Shown here one piece after another: positions 10,228-21,524 of a stretch of DNA of 64,000 nt (its first letter is position 1; the number at the start of each line of letters is the position of its first letter). Under the pieces are notes generated by a model. The model saw nothing but the letters and a program-made list of their open reading frames with translations. It made no database searches and was not told the DNA's origin. Source of the stretch: Sesamum alatum (Eukaryota > Streptophyta > Magnoliopsida > Lamiales > Pedaliaceae); the NCBI GenBank assembly GCA_034509735.1, contig JACGWO010000004.1:14551395-14615394 (forward strand). The letters are read 5' to 3'. A program made the position numbers and the translations under genes.

Positions 10228-11175
10228 TGTTGGAAAAAGTGTATAACAATCGTAGTAATCATTTGAAATATCAATCAGATTTTTATAAGACAGTTTTGAA
10301 ACGAAAACACAAGAAAGCACGTTGGAACCAAATGATAAACTAACAATTAGATATGTTGTTTAACAGTAAAACAAAGGAAAAATTACAACGAGATTGTATC
10401 GTAACAATTTTCGGTCCAAGAATTTCACTAAACTGAATCACAGATATAATACGTTTGTCTTAAAAAAATTATACGTCTCGTTAAGAATGTACACACGGGT
10501 ACCACATAACTTCTTTCAGAATAAGACAGTTTTCGTTCTAGCGGTATGCACTTTACCGTAGAACACCTCGAAACAACACTAGGTAGCTTTATGAAAAACT
10601 TGAGCTCAAAGCTCGGAATTTTAGGAGAACAAATCGAAGTTTCTAGAGAGAAAACCGAGAGTGAGAGAGAGGAGAATTCGAGAGAGGTTGAGAGAATGTT
10701 TCCTCTTCGTTCGTTTTCGTTCGTCTATGCTTGAAGTGAGCCTATGCAGCCTTTTATAGACAAGGCTTTCAGCGGTTTCAACATCTGCATTAATCACCAT
10801 CATTAGTGCAGCATTCAACCACCATTAAGACCGAAATAATTAGTCATTAATGACATTAAAATAGTTTTAGAAATAGGTTTAAAAACTATTAAACACGATT
10901 AAAACCAGGTTTGAATTCAGCCATTAAGTAGCCGTAAACAACATTAAAAATAGTATAAATGACCATTAATATAGTCAAAGAAAAACCGACAAAAAACGGT
11001 CAAATTCAGGTTTGAAAACCTGAGTCTAAATACTGTTTTAAAAGCAATTAAAACACGATTTTGACTGACTAATTTTGAAAACCAATTTTTGTTTTAATCC
11101 AAATAAAACCCCAAATATTTTTGCTGCAAAACGATAGATCCTGAGATTGAGACATTCGTTCTAGTCTCCATAACA
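10228..11175 (-). repeat. possible LTR or promoter-bearing repeat
   Basis: On the minus strand the segment would start TGTTATGGAG (11175) and end near TTTTCCAACA (10228), giving TG...CA ends. It carries a TATA-like 'ctataaaagg' (about 10759-10750) followed by a CT-rich leader, which is the layout of a Copia LTR. No partner LTR, primer site or target duplication was found, so a solo LTR is only one reading. Confidence 0.3.
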
Positions 11176-12713
11176 CTTCAAATATAACTTGAACCTTGAA
11201 CTTAATATGATGAGTTTAAGTTATCCTTAAAATTTCAATGTGGGACAACTTTGAGTGTAAAAATACTCACCCCATATACACCTTAGATCCTTATCAAGCT
11301 CCACACTTTTCCATCATATTCCTATATGGGACAAGCATAATTCTTCTATTTCTTTCACCATCTAATCTATGAATTTAATATATAATTGAACTCATATTTT
11401 AAAATATTTATTTTTACAAAGTAACATTAAAATGTCAATTATAACGGTTGATCCAATAAGGTTTTTTTAAAGTGGTGAAATTTACAAGGAATATAATTTG
11501 AAAAATTCTATGAATCAATTTCCTGTCGGAAACAGTATTTTATGAGATAAGATGAGATTACAAATATTTCAGAAATAAGCACAACCTCATCCTTTCAATT
11601 TGCTTTGCTTAATGGACCTTTTTGCCATCAATATATTTTTTTTTTCCAGTCAACAAAATTAATTTGAATGGTGAGGTTAAGGTCTTACAAACTCATGATT
11701 CTGAATGCGAGTTCCATGAATATAGGTTGACAGTCTACTTTTAATAGTAGTGTGTTGTTTCTTTATTTATTTTGAATATGCTAATTAATTCAGAAATATT
11801 GATATATTAAGTTAGTATTTGAGTTAAATGTATTGATATAATAATAAGAATATCAGAAAAAAAAAGTTTTAGTTATCAACTTGGGTTAGGACATGTCCAT
11901 AGAACTATAGATAAATTAGAAGAATATTTACAAATTACCCACCGACAGAATTTTTACATTGACAGTGGGGATCGAGTCACAACTATATAGATTGCTTAGA
12001 ATTACCCAGTAAATACAACTTTTATATTGGCATATGAACCTACAAGTACATATAAGTAGGTTAGAAGGGTACCTACAAATTACTCTTCAACGTATTTTTC
12101 ATATGACAAGGGAACCGAACCTATAATTATAGATCGCTTAGAAGGTACTTACAAATTATTTACCGACATAGTTTTTATATTAGCATAGACTCAAAGTTCT
12201 TTAATTAAAAGTGACTTGTCATATTAATAGAAAAAATTAAACCCATAATTATTTAATTGAAAGCAATCCACTTTTATCGACGAGGCAACAACAGTTGGCT
12301 CAAGGATTGTTTGTAAAAATTTATGCTTCTTCAAAAGTGCTTAATTTAAAAAAAAAAAAATTGACAAGTGACTAAGATGTGAAATTGGCAGTTTTTGCAA
12401 GTAATAGTCCTAAGTAGAAACATAATTTGATGTGCAAGTCTTTGGTAAAAAAAATTGGTATATTACCAATTTTTTTTTTTTATTCATTACTTTGTGCTAT
12501 TATGATTACGGCATAACAAATATTGATTGACTGACTGCTGATATATTACCAATTTATATGTGAAACTACCCAACTACCTTGGTATATTGGTAGATTTTCG
12601 TCATTATTCGGATGGAGTATTTTCGAAATCTACAAAAAATAATTAGTGCATAAAAGTTATAATATTTTAATTTATTTACAAAAATAACTTAAGCTGCGGC
12701 AAGCATCTTCTCG
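11176..12713. other. AT-rich intergenic DNA with a degenerate tandem repeat
   Basis: No gene. Between about 11900 and 12200 a degenerate unit of roughly 75-80 bp recurs about four times (shared words 'agaaggtacttacaaatt', 'accgacatagtttttatatt'). The rest is low-complexity AT-rich sequence. Confidence 0.5.
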
Positions 12714-12937
12714 CACTAGAAAAAATATTAATATTAGCTACATTTTTAATGACAATGACTAAAAATCGTGATAAATAACTATTATTAATTATGGTTAAAT
12801 AAAAATCGATGCAAAAATTAGTTATTACACCATTCAAAACTTATTCGTCATGGCTTTTAACCGTGGTAAAAACATTCGTCATGGCTTTTATTAACCATGA
12901 CAATTAGTCATGGTTAAATGTCATATTTTTTATAATG
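12714..12937. mobile_element. short CACTA-type MITE
   Basis: Starts CACTAGAAAAAATAT at 12714 and ends 'attttttataatg' at 12937, where the family has 'ttttttagtg'. The body matches 2163-2460 with an internal deletion. The flanking triplets are TCG (left) and TCA (right), a one-mismatch target duplication. Confidence 0.65.
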
Positions 12938-13112
12938 TCACCAATTTAGAGTTTTTAGCTTATTTTAAGAATTAAAAATTGTAATTGTCCAAACACCTTT
13001 ATTTAATTTGATTTAAACTATAATTTTAAAAAAATACTTAATTTAAGTTTTCGCAAAATTCCCTTATTAAATTAAAATGAGTAATTATTCTATTTCTCAC
13101 TCTCACATCACA

Positions 13113-13124
13113 CTATATATATAA
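13113..13124 (+). promoter_or_regulatory. TATA box of the DUF620 gene
   Basis: 'tatatatataag' lies about 200 bp upstream of the start codon at 13322, in an otherwise coding-poor upstream region. The distance leaves a pyrimidine-rich 5' UTR of about 170-180 bases, normal for plant genes. Confidence 0.55.
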
Positions 13125-13321
13125 GCGCGAAAGAGAAACAAAAAAGGTGTCTTGCTTCTTGTAAACGTCATTCTCTGGCTTTTCCTCCTTTTTGTCTCCC
13201 CTTCTCTCCTCTCTTCTTGCTCAGTACATACACTACTTTCAGCTCCAAAATTTTCCAAATTATTGCCTGTTGTATTGTAAATTCTACTTGCAGCCGTGTA
13301 TAGCGTTGCATTGCTCTGAGC

Positions 13322-15441
13322 ATGGAGCGAAAGCATGGGTTTTTCTCGGCTCTGAAGCAGGAAGTGGTTCGGGGAATGTCGCCGGGTCGTTCGAGGAGGG
13401 GTCGGAGCCAGTCTCCGTCAGGTTCGGGCCTGCTCCGGCGGAGGAGAGGGAGCAGCTTGGGCCAGCCTGAAATGTTCATAGCGAGATCGGGGAGTTTGAG
13501 GCCCGGGTTGGAGACCCTCTCGCCTTTAAGGGAGGGCCCGGATCCGAATGGTTCGGATTCGGGGGACCCGCGGAGCGACAGGTGGCCGCACTGGCTTTGT
13601 CGGGCTCCTTCCGGTTCAACTGCCGGCCCGGATTATTCCGGGTCCGATCTGAGGTTGCTCCTCGGGGTACTGGGTGCGCCCCTCGCCCCTGTGCACGTTA
13701 GCAACAATGACCCTTTGCCTCACCTCTGTATCAAAGACACTCCCATTGTAAGTAGCCTTTCTCTGTGTTATTCTTACCATTTCTGTCTTCAATTTATTAC
13801 TCTGTTAGTAGCACAGAACACTTCAATTCCTTTTGTTAGTTCATTCTTGTTTTTGGAACTTTTGCTGTTTTGATAATAAGGTAAATTGTGAATTAATAAA
13901 GTGTTTTTCTTCTGTGGCACTGTTTCTTTCTGGCTTTCATGTATGTTAACTTTGTAATTCCATACAATTGAAAAATATTCCCCCCGAAGTGTTCATTTGC
14001 TGCTTTATTTTTGGTGAAATTGGTGAAAGATTCTTAATTATTTGAGGTAAGTAATAGAGTATTCTTGAATCTATAGTTGTGGCTCTTCTGCTATATATAA
14101 ATGATTGCTGTTGAAGAGGAAAAGAAGTAGGAACATCGAGATAAAAAAGATGGATAGAATGATGTTATCAGGATTTAGACTGTTGACCAGAAATTTCCTG
14201 GTTGGTAGTTAATGTTCATTAACTCTTCAAGACCAGGAAAAAGAAATGATAATTGATAGATTGTGTTTGCACATGGTGGTGGTCCTTGTTTTGAAGTTCT
14301 GTCATTTTCGAGCTGTTCAGTGTTCTTAGATGATATGTTAATACTTGTGGAATCGTTATCCAGGAGACCTCGTCGGCCCAGTACATATTGCAGCAGTATT
14401 TGGCAGCATCTGGAGGGCAGAAGCTTCAAAACTCAATTCAGAATGCTTATGCAATGGGAAAGGTGAAAATGTTGGCATCTGATATAGAAACGGCGACAAG
14501 GGTCATAAAGAGCAGAAATTCGGCGAAAGCGGCTGAGTCGGGAGGATTCGTGCTCTGGCAAATGAATCCCGACATGTGGTATGTGGAGCTTGCACTTGGC
14601 GGCAGCAAGGTTCGTGCTGGTTGCAATGGAAATCTTGTGTGGCGGCATACACCCTGGCTTGGTGCGCATGCGGCCAAAGGGCCAGTTAGACCTCTGCGTC
14701 GGGCCCTCCAGGTAAACTCGCGTGTTTACTGACAAATGCATGTTTTTTGATCATTTGATGTTAGCTTTGCTTATGAGCTCTGTGAGATGACCTGCCTTTG
14801 AATTGTAGGGTCTTGATCCAAGGACAACAGCAAACATGTTTGCCAACTCAAGATGCACGGGAGAGAAAAAAATCAATGGAGAGGATTGCTTCATTCTCAA
14901 ACTTTGCGCTGATCCTCATACGCTGAAAGCTAGGAGCGAAGGACCTGCAGAGATCATAAGGCATGTTTTGTTTGGCTACTTCAGCCAGAAGACAGGGCTT
15001 CTTGTGCATTTAGAAGACTCCCATTTGACCCGTATCCAGACCAATGGGGGCGATGCTGTATATTGGGAGACTACAATCAATTCATTTCTCGATGATTACA
15101 GACCTGTTGAGGGGATCATGATTGCTCACTCGGGCCGATCTGTGGTTACCCTTTTCAGGTTTGGGGAAACAGCAATGAGCCACACCAAGACTAGAATGGA
15201 AGAAGAATGGACGATTGAGGAAGTAGCATTCAATGTTCCCGGTTTATCCATAGACTGTTTCATACCTCCTGCTGAACTAAGATTTGCTTCCATTAGCGAA
15301 ACATGTGAGCTTCCTCAAGAAGATAGGGTAAAAACTGCTGTGGCAGCAGCTGCAGCCGCAGCTTATAGAGCCAAGGTTGCCGCGCTAGGCAGATCCCATG
15401 ACGGCAATGTCAACAATATTGTAGTGAAAATGAACATATAA
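13322..15441 (+). CDS. DUF620-family protein, three exons
   Basis: My splice model is 13322-13747, 14364-14711 and 14809-15441, all joins in phase 0, giving 468 residues. Both introns are GT-AG (616 and 97 bp; donors 'gtaagt' and 'gtaaac', acceptors 'tatccag' and 'aattgtag'). The product begins MERKHGFFSALKQEVVRGMS and has a Ser/Arg-rich N-terminal region, then LRLLLGVLGAPLAPVHV. Exon 2 carries SSAQYILQQYLAASGGQKL and WQMNPDMWYVELALGGSKV. Exon 3 carries GEDCFILKLCADP, GYFSQKTGLLVHLEDSHLTR and SFLDDYRPVEGIMIAHSGRS. These blocks in this order define the plant-specific DUF620 family, whose biochemical role is not established. Length matches family members (about 450-480). The start is the first ATG after the TATA box and begins with the family's conserved N-terminus. 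No break is visible; this is the one gene here that looks functional. Confidence 0.92.
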
Positions 15442-15740
15442 GGGAAGCGGCAGGCAGATCTCCCCCCATGTTCAGCAATTATCAGGCTACTTCCATGGTA
15501 CAGACCGACAAGCTCAGGTAAGTAGTAACTTGGCAATCCATCTGAATCGAGGAACGCTCGTCTACTTCAATCTGTATATACACTTGCGACGAGTCTTTAG
15601 CTCTCTCTGTTCATAGTTCCATAAGGGATTCAGTTTTTTCCAGCGGAAAACGCTGATGGAACTTTGTAATACCAAAAATATGTATTTCCCTCTCTTGATC
15701 ATGTAAAATTCGAATGGTAATTCGTGCTGAAATTAGAGCA
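15442..15740 (+). other. probable 3' UTR of the DUF620 gene
   Basis: Follows the stop codon and has no coding signal. A strong donor-like 'gctcaggtaagtagta' at about 15512-15527 suggests a possible intron in the 3' UTR. 'aattcgaatgg' style AT-rich sequence near 15700-15740 may hold the polyadenylation region; no canonical AATAAA was found close by. Confidence 0.4.
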
Positions 15741-16051
15741 TCTTCAAGTTAAAATTGATTGAATTTTCTTGGTCATTCATCAAATTTTCAGTTTCCATAA
15801 ATGTATTGCTATGTGAATGAAGAATTAACAGTGGAATCTTGCTAAGTGATTGTGGTGAAGCGTGGTGTCTGGCTATGATTATGGCAATGAGAGCTTGTGC
15901 AGAAAGTGGTGGAGCAATTTGATCATTCATTTCTTGTGTCCCAGCAAAATAATCATCTCTGATTTAATTAATTAGCAAAGATTAATTATTATTGCTGAAG
16001 TTCATGGCTCTGCTGTGGCTGACCATCCCACTTACTTGCTTTAGGTTCTTT
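15741..16051. other. no gene seen
   Basis: Short interrupted frames only, between the gene's 3' region and a MITE. Confidence 0.4.
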
Positions 16052-16060
16052 TCTATTAAA

Positions 16061-16339
16061 GGATAATTACATTTACACCCTCTAATTTACGAGTTGTTTA
16101 TACAAGTTAGTCCTATCTTTTGAATAATTACACATATACCCATTAGAAACATTAACATCATTTACACAAATTACTTCTGTTTTTCAGAATATTTACTTGT
16201 ACCCTGCAAAAATGTCAATATTACTACACAAAGTACCCTTGATTTTTGGCGGTTATGAATAGTTTATGTAATTAAGCAAAAGATAGGGGTGGTTTGTATG
16301 AACAGACTAAAGATTAGGGGTATAAATATAATTATCTCT
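16061..16339. mobile_element. Mutator-type MITE with 9-bp target duplication
   Basis: Left end 'ggataattacatttacaccc' and right end 'ggggtataaatataattatc' are inverted copies over about 50 bp with mismatches. The flanks are TCTATTAAA (16052-16060) and TTTATTAAA (16340-16348), a 9-bp duplication with one mismatch, typical of Mutator-like elements. No coding capacity. Confidence 0.7.
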
Positions 16340-16348
16340 TTTATTAAA

Positions 16349-17039
16349 TAATTATGTGCGCATAAATATGTTGAACAAGAAAAACGAATGGGATGGGGCA
16401 AGACTAAAGCATGAATCATGATAACCGGAGAGTGTCATCTGGAATTATTTTGCAATATAATATATGATATATTATATAGACATAATATGTTGGAAGAACA
16501 AAGCATGAACCATCATAACGATGATAAGTCTTAGGGGCAAACTATAAATCACGATAAGCATTTTAGTTGCAATATAATGTTTATTATTTGACTGTCGTCT
16601 TAGATTGCATTTTAATTTTATTGGATGGGGACAAGACGAATACTTTTCCATTTTATCATGAAATATCTAGGATAATGTTTTTAAAATCAGATCGAAAATT
16701 GAATTGATCAAGTTATTGGGTCACTGGTCTGACCGATCGGACCAGATTAAAAAAATCGATTGACTCGAGTCTTATTATATACATATATAGATGTAGCATA
16801 TCTATATATCAATAGATTAAATATATAAATTATAAAAATATTTTTATAAAATGATACAATTTATAAATGAATACAATCTATAATTTATCAATAAAAAATC
16901 GATAAATCTCTTCGAAGAAGTAAATAAAATTAAAATTGAAAACCCCCAAATACATTATATATATGAATTGATTAAATAAATGCAATTTATAAAAATATTT
17001 TATCAACCATTGCCTTTATATAATTCTTTAAAGAAAAAT
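16349..17039. other. AT-rich spacer, no gene
   Basis: Low-complexity AT-rich DNA. A 'ggtctgaccgatcggacc' type self-complementary patch lies near 16726-16744, as seen in some plant MITEs, but no element ends could be paired. Confidence 0.4.
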
Positions 17040-17876
17040 CCAAAAATGATAATCAACCATTGCCTCAAACTCCGGCATAAGACCCGCCCTATTCGGGAGG
17101 TTCTTCCCATACATCTATCTTCTCAATTGCCTTAAAATGATAATCACAACATATACGCATCCATATATATAATTGTATTTCAACCTATAAAAATAACAAA
17201 ACTATAACAATTAAACATCATTTTATTTAACAAAAGGGTTCAGGTTGTTACCAAGTCAACCGACTCAAAAGATCAATGGTAGCCGTTCCAAATGACGCAA
17301 TTCTACCCAATCAAGTGTGTATGCACGAATTGTGTCTAAGAGAGATTGAGAGTGTGTGGTTAATCAAAACTAGAACAAATAAAATGAAATGAAATGAAAA
17401 CAACATGGAACATATATAAAATACCATATGGACAGGCTTTTGGAATGGTCTTTGTGGCGAAAAATTAGCCTTGAAATATGACCGTTCAAATGTAGCCATT
17501 ACACTCATCCATTATTGGAACGGTCTTTGTAACACACGTATCTTCCGAACACAACCGTTCAAATTGGAACGATTTACGTAGTGGTTTTGTTAACTTACAT
17601 TTTTCAACGGTTTTAAATACGCCCTTTGGCACGACCTTCATGCTTTTTCTGTGGCCGATCCAACTACAACATGACCGTTACACAAACCAAAGCACGTTTG
17701 CAATGGTGAACACTTTTGTACTGGTGTTTGTAACAGACACTGAATATAACATATTCGGTATGACTTTATAGGACAGATTTTGGAACGGTGTATATTCACA
17801 AGGCGATAAGCCGTTACAAAGTCAAACAAACATGTCAAACGCCGTAACAACCTGTAACAATCGAATTTTTGTAGCG
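17040..17876 (-). mobile_element. 5' end of a minus-strand CACTA element
   Basis: On the minus strand it starts CGCTACAAAAATTCG (17876; a one-base variant of CACTACAAAAA) and continues with repeated subterminal motifs of the type GCCGTTACAAA / ACCGTTCAAA. A leader follows, then the first codons of a TNP2-like transposase at about 17145-17045 (LRQLRRWMYGKNLPNRAG-like). The whole block is the inverse of 18219-19290. The rest of this element is gone; AT-rich DNA follows at about 17040. Confidence 0.75.
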
Positions 17877-18218
17877 GTCATACGCATAATTCAATTTAGG
17901 AAGCGCCTTTGTGTCTAATTTGTCGCTAAAAAAAATCCATTGAGTAAAAACCGTGACGCCAGCACAAATAAGCAAAAGCTTTATTGGCAAGATTCTAAAA
18001 TAAATTAAGCATACTGGAATTTAGCTGGTGACTAAATTTCGATTATAATACATACAAAATTATAATTTGGAATCAGAAAACACCGTTTAAGCACAACACT
18101 CAAATTTTAAGCTAAAACTTCAATAAATAATAAAATATATTAAGTACTCCTTTGTTATACTATATTATATTATTTATACTTATTTATTATACTATAATAA
18201 ATTGTGTGATCCCACCAA

Positions 18219-19160
18219 CACTATAAAAATATGGGATTTGTAACAATCAGTTTGTAACAGCCATTGGAACAATTTTTGTAATAAATTTGGAATGAAAAGC
18301 ATGTGCTACGTCATTTCGCTGGTGAATTAAAATTTGTAAATTTGTAACGGTGTAATAGTTACAAAGGCCTTTACAAAGGGTTGGTGTTCATAAAGCCGTT
18401 ACAAATTTACGGCCAGTACAAATTGAAACATCTTTTGGTATGACCTATTTGAACTTGTAGCAACCATCCACATTTTAAGACTTCGCCGTACTAAATTATG
18501 CCCGACAACTGTTACAAATCGGTGTGACCGCATGACCGTTACAAGGACAGTCCTAAAGCCACAACCCTTCCAAAGTTTCAATGGTTTGTGGAACGGATTA
18601 TGACAATTAGGGACGACTAGAAAATTAAGAGAGTATTCGTTTGAGTTTTCGTGCAGAAAACTATATGAAAATGTATTGCCAGAGAACTGGTCCAAAGGTC
18701 GTTCGAATAGGTACCGCTTTTGTTCGAAAGGAATGTATTGTTCCAAAGATCGTTGAAATATTCACTGAGTCTAACGACTATATTACAACGGATAATTATT
18801 CACAGCAAAAGTCGTTCCAAAAGCCGCTCCTATACATTAATTAGTCAGTCTAACGGTCATATTTAAACGGCTATATTTTGTAGACCACAAAGCCGTTCCA
18901 ATAGCTGTTCCAAATGAATTTTCTATATATATGTGTTGCATGTTGTTTTCATTTCATTTGTTCTACAATTGATTAACCACACACACTCTCAATATCTCTG
19001 TGATTATTGTGCATATACACCTGCCAATGTAAGAATTGCGTCATTTTATGCCGTTGATCTATTGAGTTGGTTGTCCAGGTAACAACTTGAATCATTTTTT
19101 CTTAAATAAAATGCAATTTAATTATTATATATTTTTATATTTATAGGTTGAATCTATAAT
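18219..19160 (+). promoter_or_regulatory. CACTA 5' subterminal motif array and leader
   Basis: Motifs of the type 'gtaacggcttt' / 'gccgttccaaa' occur many times in both orientations between 18240 and 18915, followed by 'tatatatatgtg' and a leader with 'tgattaaccacacac'. In CACTA elements such arrays bind the TNPA protein. The array is inverted relative to 17300-17876. Confidence 0.65.
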
Positions 19161-19184
19161 TATATATATGTATGTGTACATGTA

Positions 19185-20313
19185 GTGATCATTATGTTAA
19201 GACAATTGAGAAGATGGATGTATGAGAATAACCTCAATAGGGCAGGTCTTACGGTGGAGTTTGAGGATGATGTTAAGACTTTCACAGGAGAGGCTCATTG
19301 TCAGCATAGACATATAGATGGAGATAAGATTGGGTTCTCGTGTTCGAAGTGCAAAAACGAAAGGTTCAAAACACTTGACGAGGTCATTTTTGACTTATAT
19401 ATGCAAGGGTTTATGCTGGAATATTATAATTGGATTTCGCATGGCGAAGAACGGGTGCAGGAGTACTTTGATGCTCTGACCGCCCCTCCAGTACAAGAGG
19501 AGCAAACCCCAACTACTAAGGAGGTGTAGTTCCCATTAGGGTGATGAACACTACATGGGTTGGGTATAGAGGATGGTTTATGATGCAGCCGACCCCGCTT
19601 ATTTTTCTTTTTACCACGAGGGTGTGCTGATAATGGTACGAGGACATGTCCTATTGATGCCAGCCCTAGTTCATGGTATGGGGGTGGGCCCTATATGTTA
19701 GGATTGTCAAACCGTTTTTTTGATGTAGTGCATGCTGCCGAACTAGCCGTTGTGGAGCGGTTGTATCCAATTTAGTTGGTGATGGTTGCTAGTTTGGTGA
19801 ATATCAAGACCGAGGAAATTTTTTTCGAGTGAACATATGATCAACTATGCCAGTGGGTTGATCATATAATGCCCCGCGATCACTTTTCCCCCCGAATACT
19901 ACAGTATGAAGAAATTGATAATTGACTTGGGTTTATCTATTGAGAAGATTGATGCATGTAAAAACGATTGTTTGCTATACTGGAAGGACGACATTGATCT
20001 AGACTACTGCAAGTTTTATGGAGAGGCTAGGAACAAGTTGACCAGGCAGTAGGACCCATACTGCTAGAAGTCCTTGTATGCCGTTCTTGGGTACCAGACA
20101 TATCCCGACTTCGCATTGGAGCCCTATAATGTTACGCTAGATCTGTGCACAAATGGATTTGTGCCGCACGGGCAGTATGGTCAAACTTACTCATCTTGGC
20201 ATGTTATACTTACAACTTACAATCTCCCGCCAGCAATGTGAATGAACTTTGAGTATATGTTCTTCATGATGGTGATCCCTGGCGCATCTAATTCGAAGCG
20301 TCTGATCAATGTT
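19185..20313 (+). pseudogene. TNP2-like CACTA transposase, N-terminal and central parts
   Basis: The first 114 codons are open and match the transposase-associated domain: RRWMYENNLNRAG near the start, then DGDKIGFSCSKCKNERF (19318-19368) with a CxxC pair, and GFMLEYYNWISHGEE. After 19529 the frame breaks, but HEGVLIMVRG (about 19607-19635) is readable, as is the stretch at 20157-20313 with GFVPHGQYGQTYSSWHVI, TTYNLPPAM and EYMFFMMVIPGASNSKRLIN. These are the YNLPP and VIPGP-type blocks of the TNP2 catalytic region. The enzyme would cut and rejoin CACTA ends. A retrotransposon LTR begins at 20314 inside the frame, and stops are scattered upstream, so it is inactive. Confidence 0.85.
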
Positions 20314-21524
20314 TGGTAGAATAGGTGACCGTCAAGCCAATTAATTGGATCTTCGTAAACTATTCTAGATGATCTTTTGCAATAATATGTTAATTTAAGA
20401 AATGTTCTTTGGCCATCTTCATCATATGCTTTAAAAATATATTTATATGAGCATTTGGTTGAAGCCCTTACATCAATTATGCTACGGGGTTGGCTCGCAC
20501 ATATAATGGCGACCATGAAACCAACTTCTATGGTTTGATCTAAAATATTAAGTCGATAAATCGGTCGAGACAGGGCATCAGCATTCCTTAAAGACTTGCA
20601 CTAAGTGATGCGTTCATATGATAAATATCGAGTTTCATAGAAAGAGACGTATGGCGTCTGCGCACTTTAGTTGGTGCTTGATAAGGAGTTATCAAGTTCA
20701 CTGAATTGACTCGCAGGAGTTTTCATATGGAAGTCCTATATGATATGTTGGTATGACTAGAACTCCTAGGCTACGATAGTGCACTAACTAGTCCTTGAAC
20801 TTGAGGTTCTACAGTAACCTTGTGCATAGGATGGCTATGACTTGATTATGTCCAATGTGGTCTCAGGTTTCATCCTGGATTACTATACGGTCATGTTTCA
20901 GACATAGTTGAAGCATGCATGAAGGTTGATGAGTTCCAAGATAGGATCTACTACTTATCATGAGATGATAACGAACCTCCTATGTGCTCTACAGTATGCG
21001 TTCCTTGAAGCTTATGGCCATAGCTGTTGATCAAATAGGAGAAAGGGTTTTTCCTATATTGATAACTTAGAAGCATAACTTGTAAGGTTTATACATAGAC
21101 ATCAAAGTTGATAATGGGAACCGACAACTAATTCCATGCCCTAGACTTTGATCGGGAGGTTAGCGGCGGAGAGATTGTATCTGCATGGTACGCGTAGCTT
21201 ACAAGTTCACGCAATAATTCACCTATTCTCTAGTGCCATGGACCATTGCTAGATGGCCACCCATGGTGACGGGTACCCTCCAATTAAGGAGTTAGTTGAG
21301 GGTGATTAATTATGATAAGATCTAATTAATCTAATGCAAGTAAGTTGCTAATTAAATTATATATGTGATACAAGCTCAAGTCTAACTGAATAGTGAACCT
21401 AAAGGGTCACACACAAATCCATGATGGAATTATTGGAATTAATTTATAGAATTAATTACGGAGAATAAATCAATTAAATTAAGGAGTTAAATTAATTGAT
21501 TGAAATGATTTATGAAATCAATTC
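20314..21524 (+). repeat. Copia LTR copy A (oldest, truncated)
   Basis: Starts TGGTAGAATAGGTGACC, the diverged form of the TGTTAGAATAGGTGACC start shared by copies B-E. It shares with them the block 'ctctagtgccatgg' (about 21228-21241) and 'acctaaagggtcacacaca' (about 21398-21416). It is cut at 21524 where copy B begins, so B inserted into or recombined with A. Confidence 0.75.

Noticed and set aside
13168..13479. Minus-strand frames opposite exon 1 of the DUF620 gene
   Set aside because: Shadow of the coding strand; no family resemblance and the plus-strand model explains the region fully.
20217..20516. 99-codon minus-strand frame
   Set aside because: It crosses the junction between the TNP2 pseudogene (plus strand) and LTR A, so it is chimeric and accidental.
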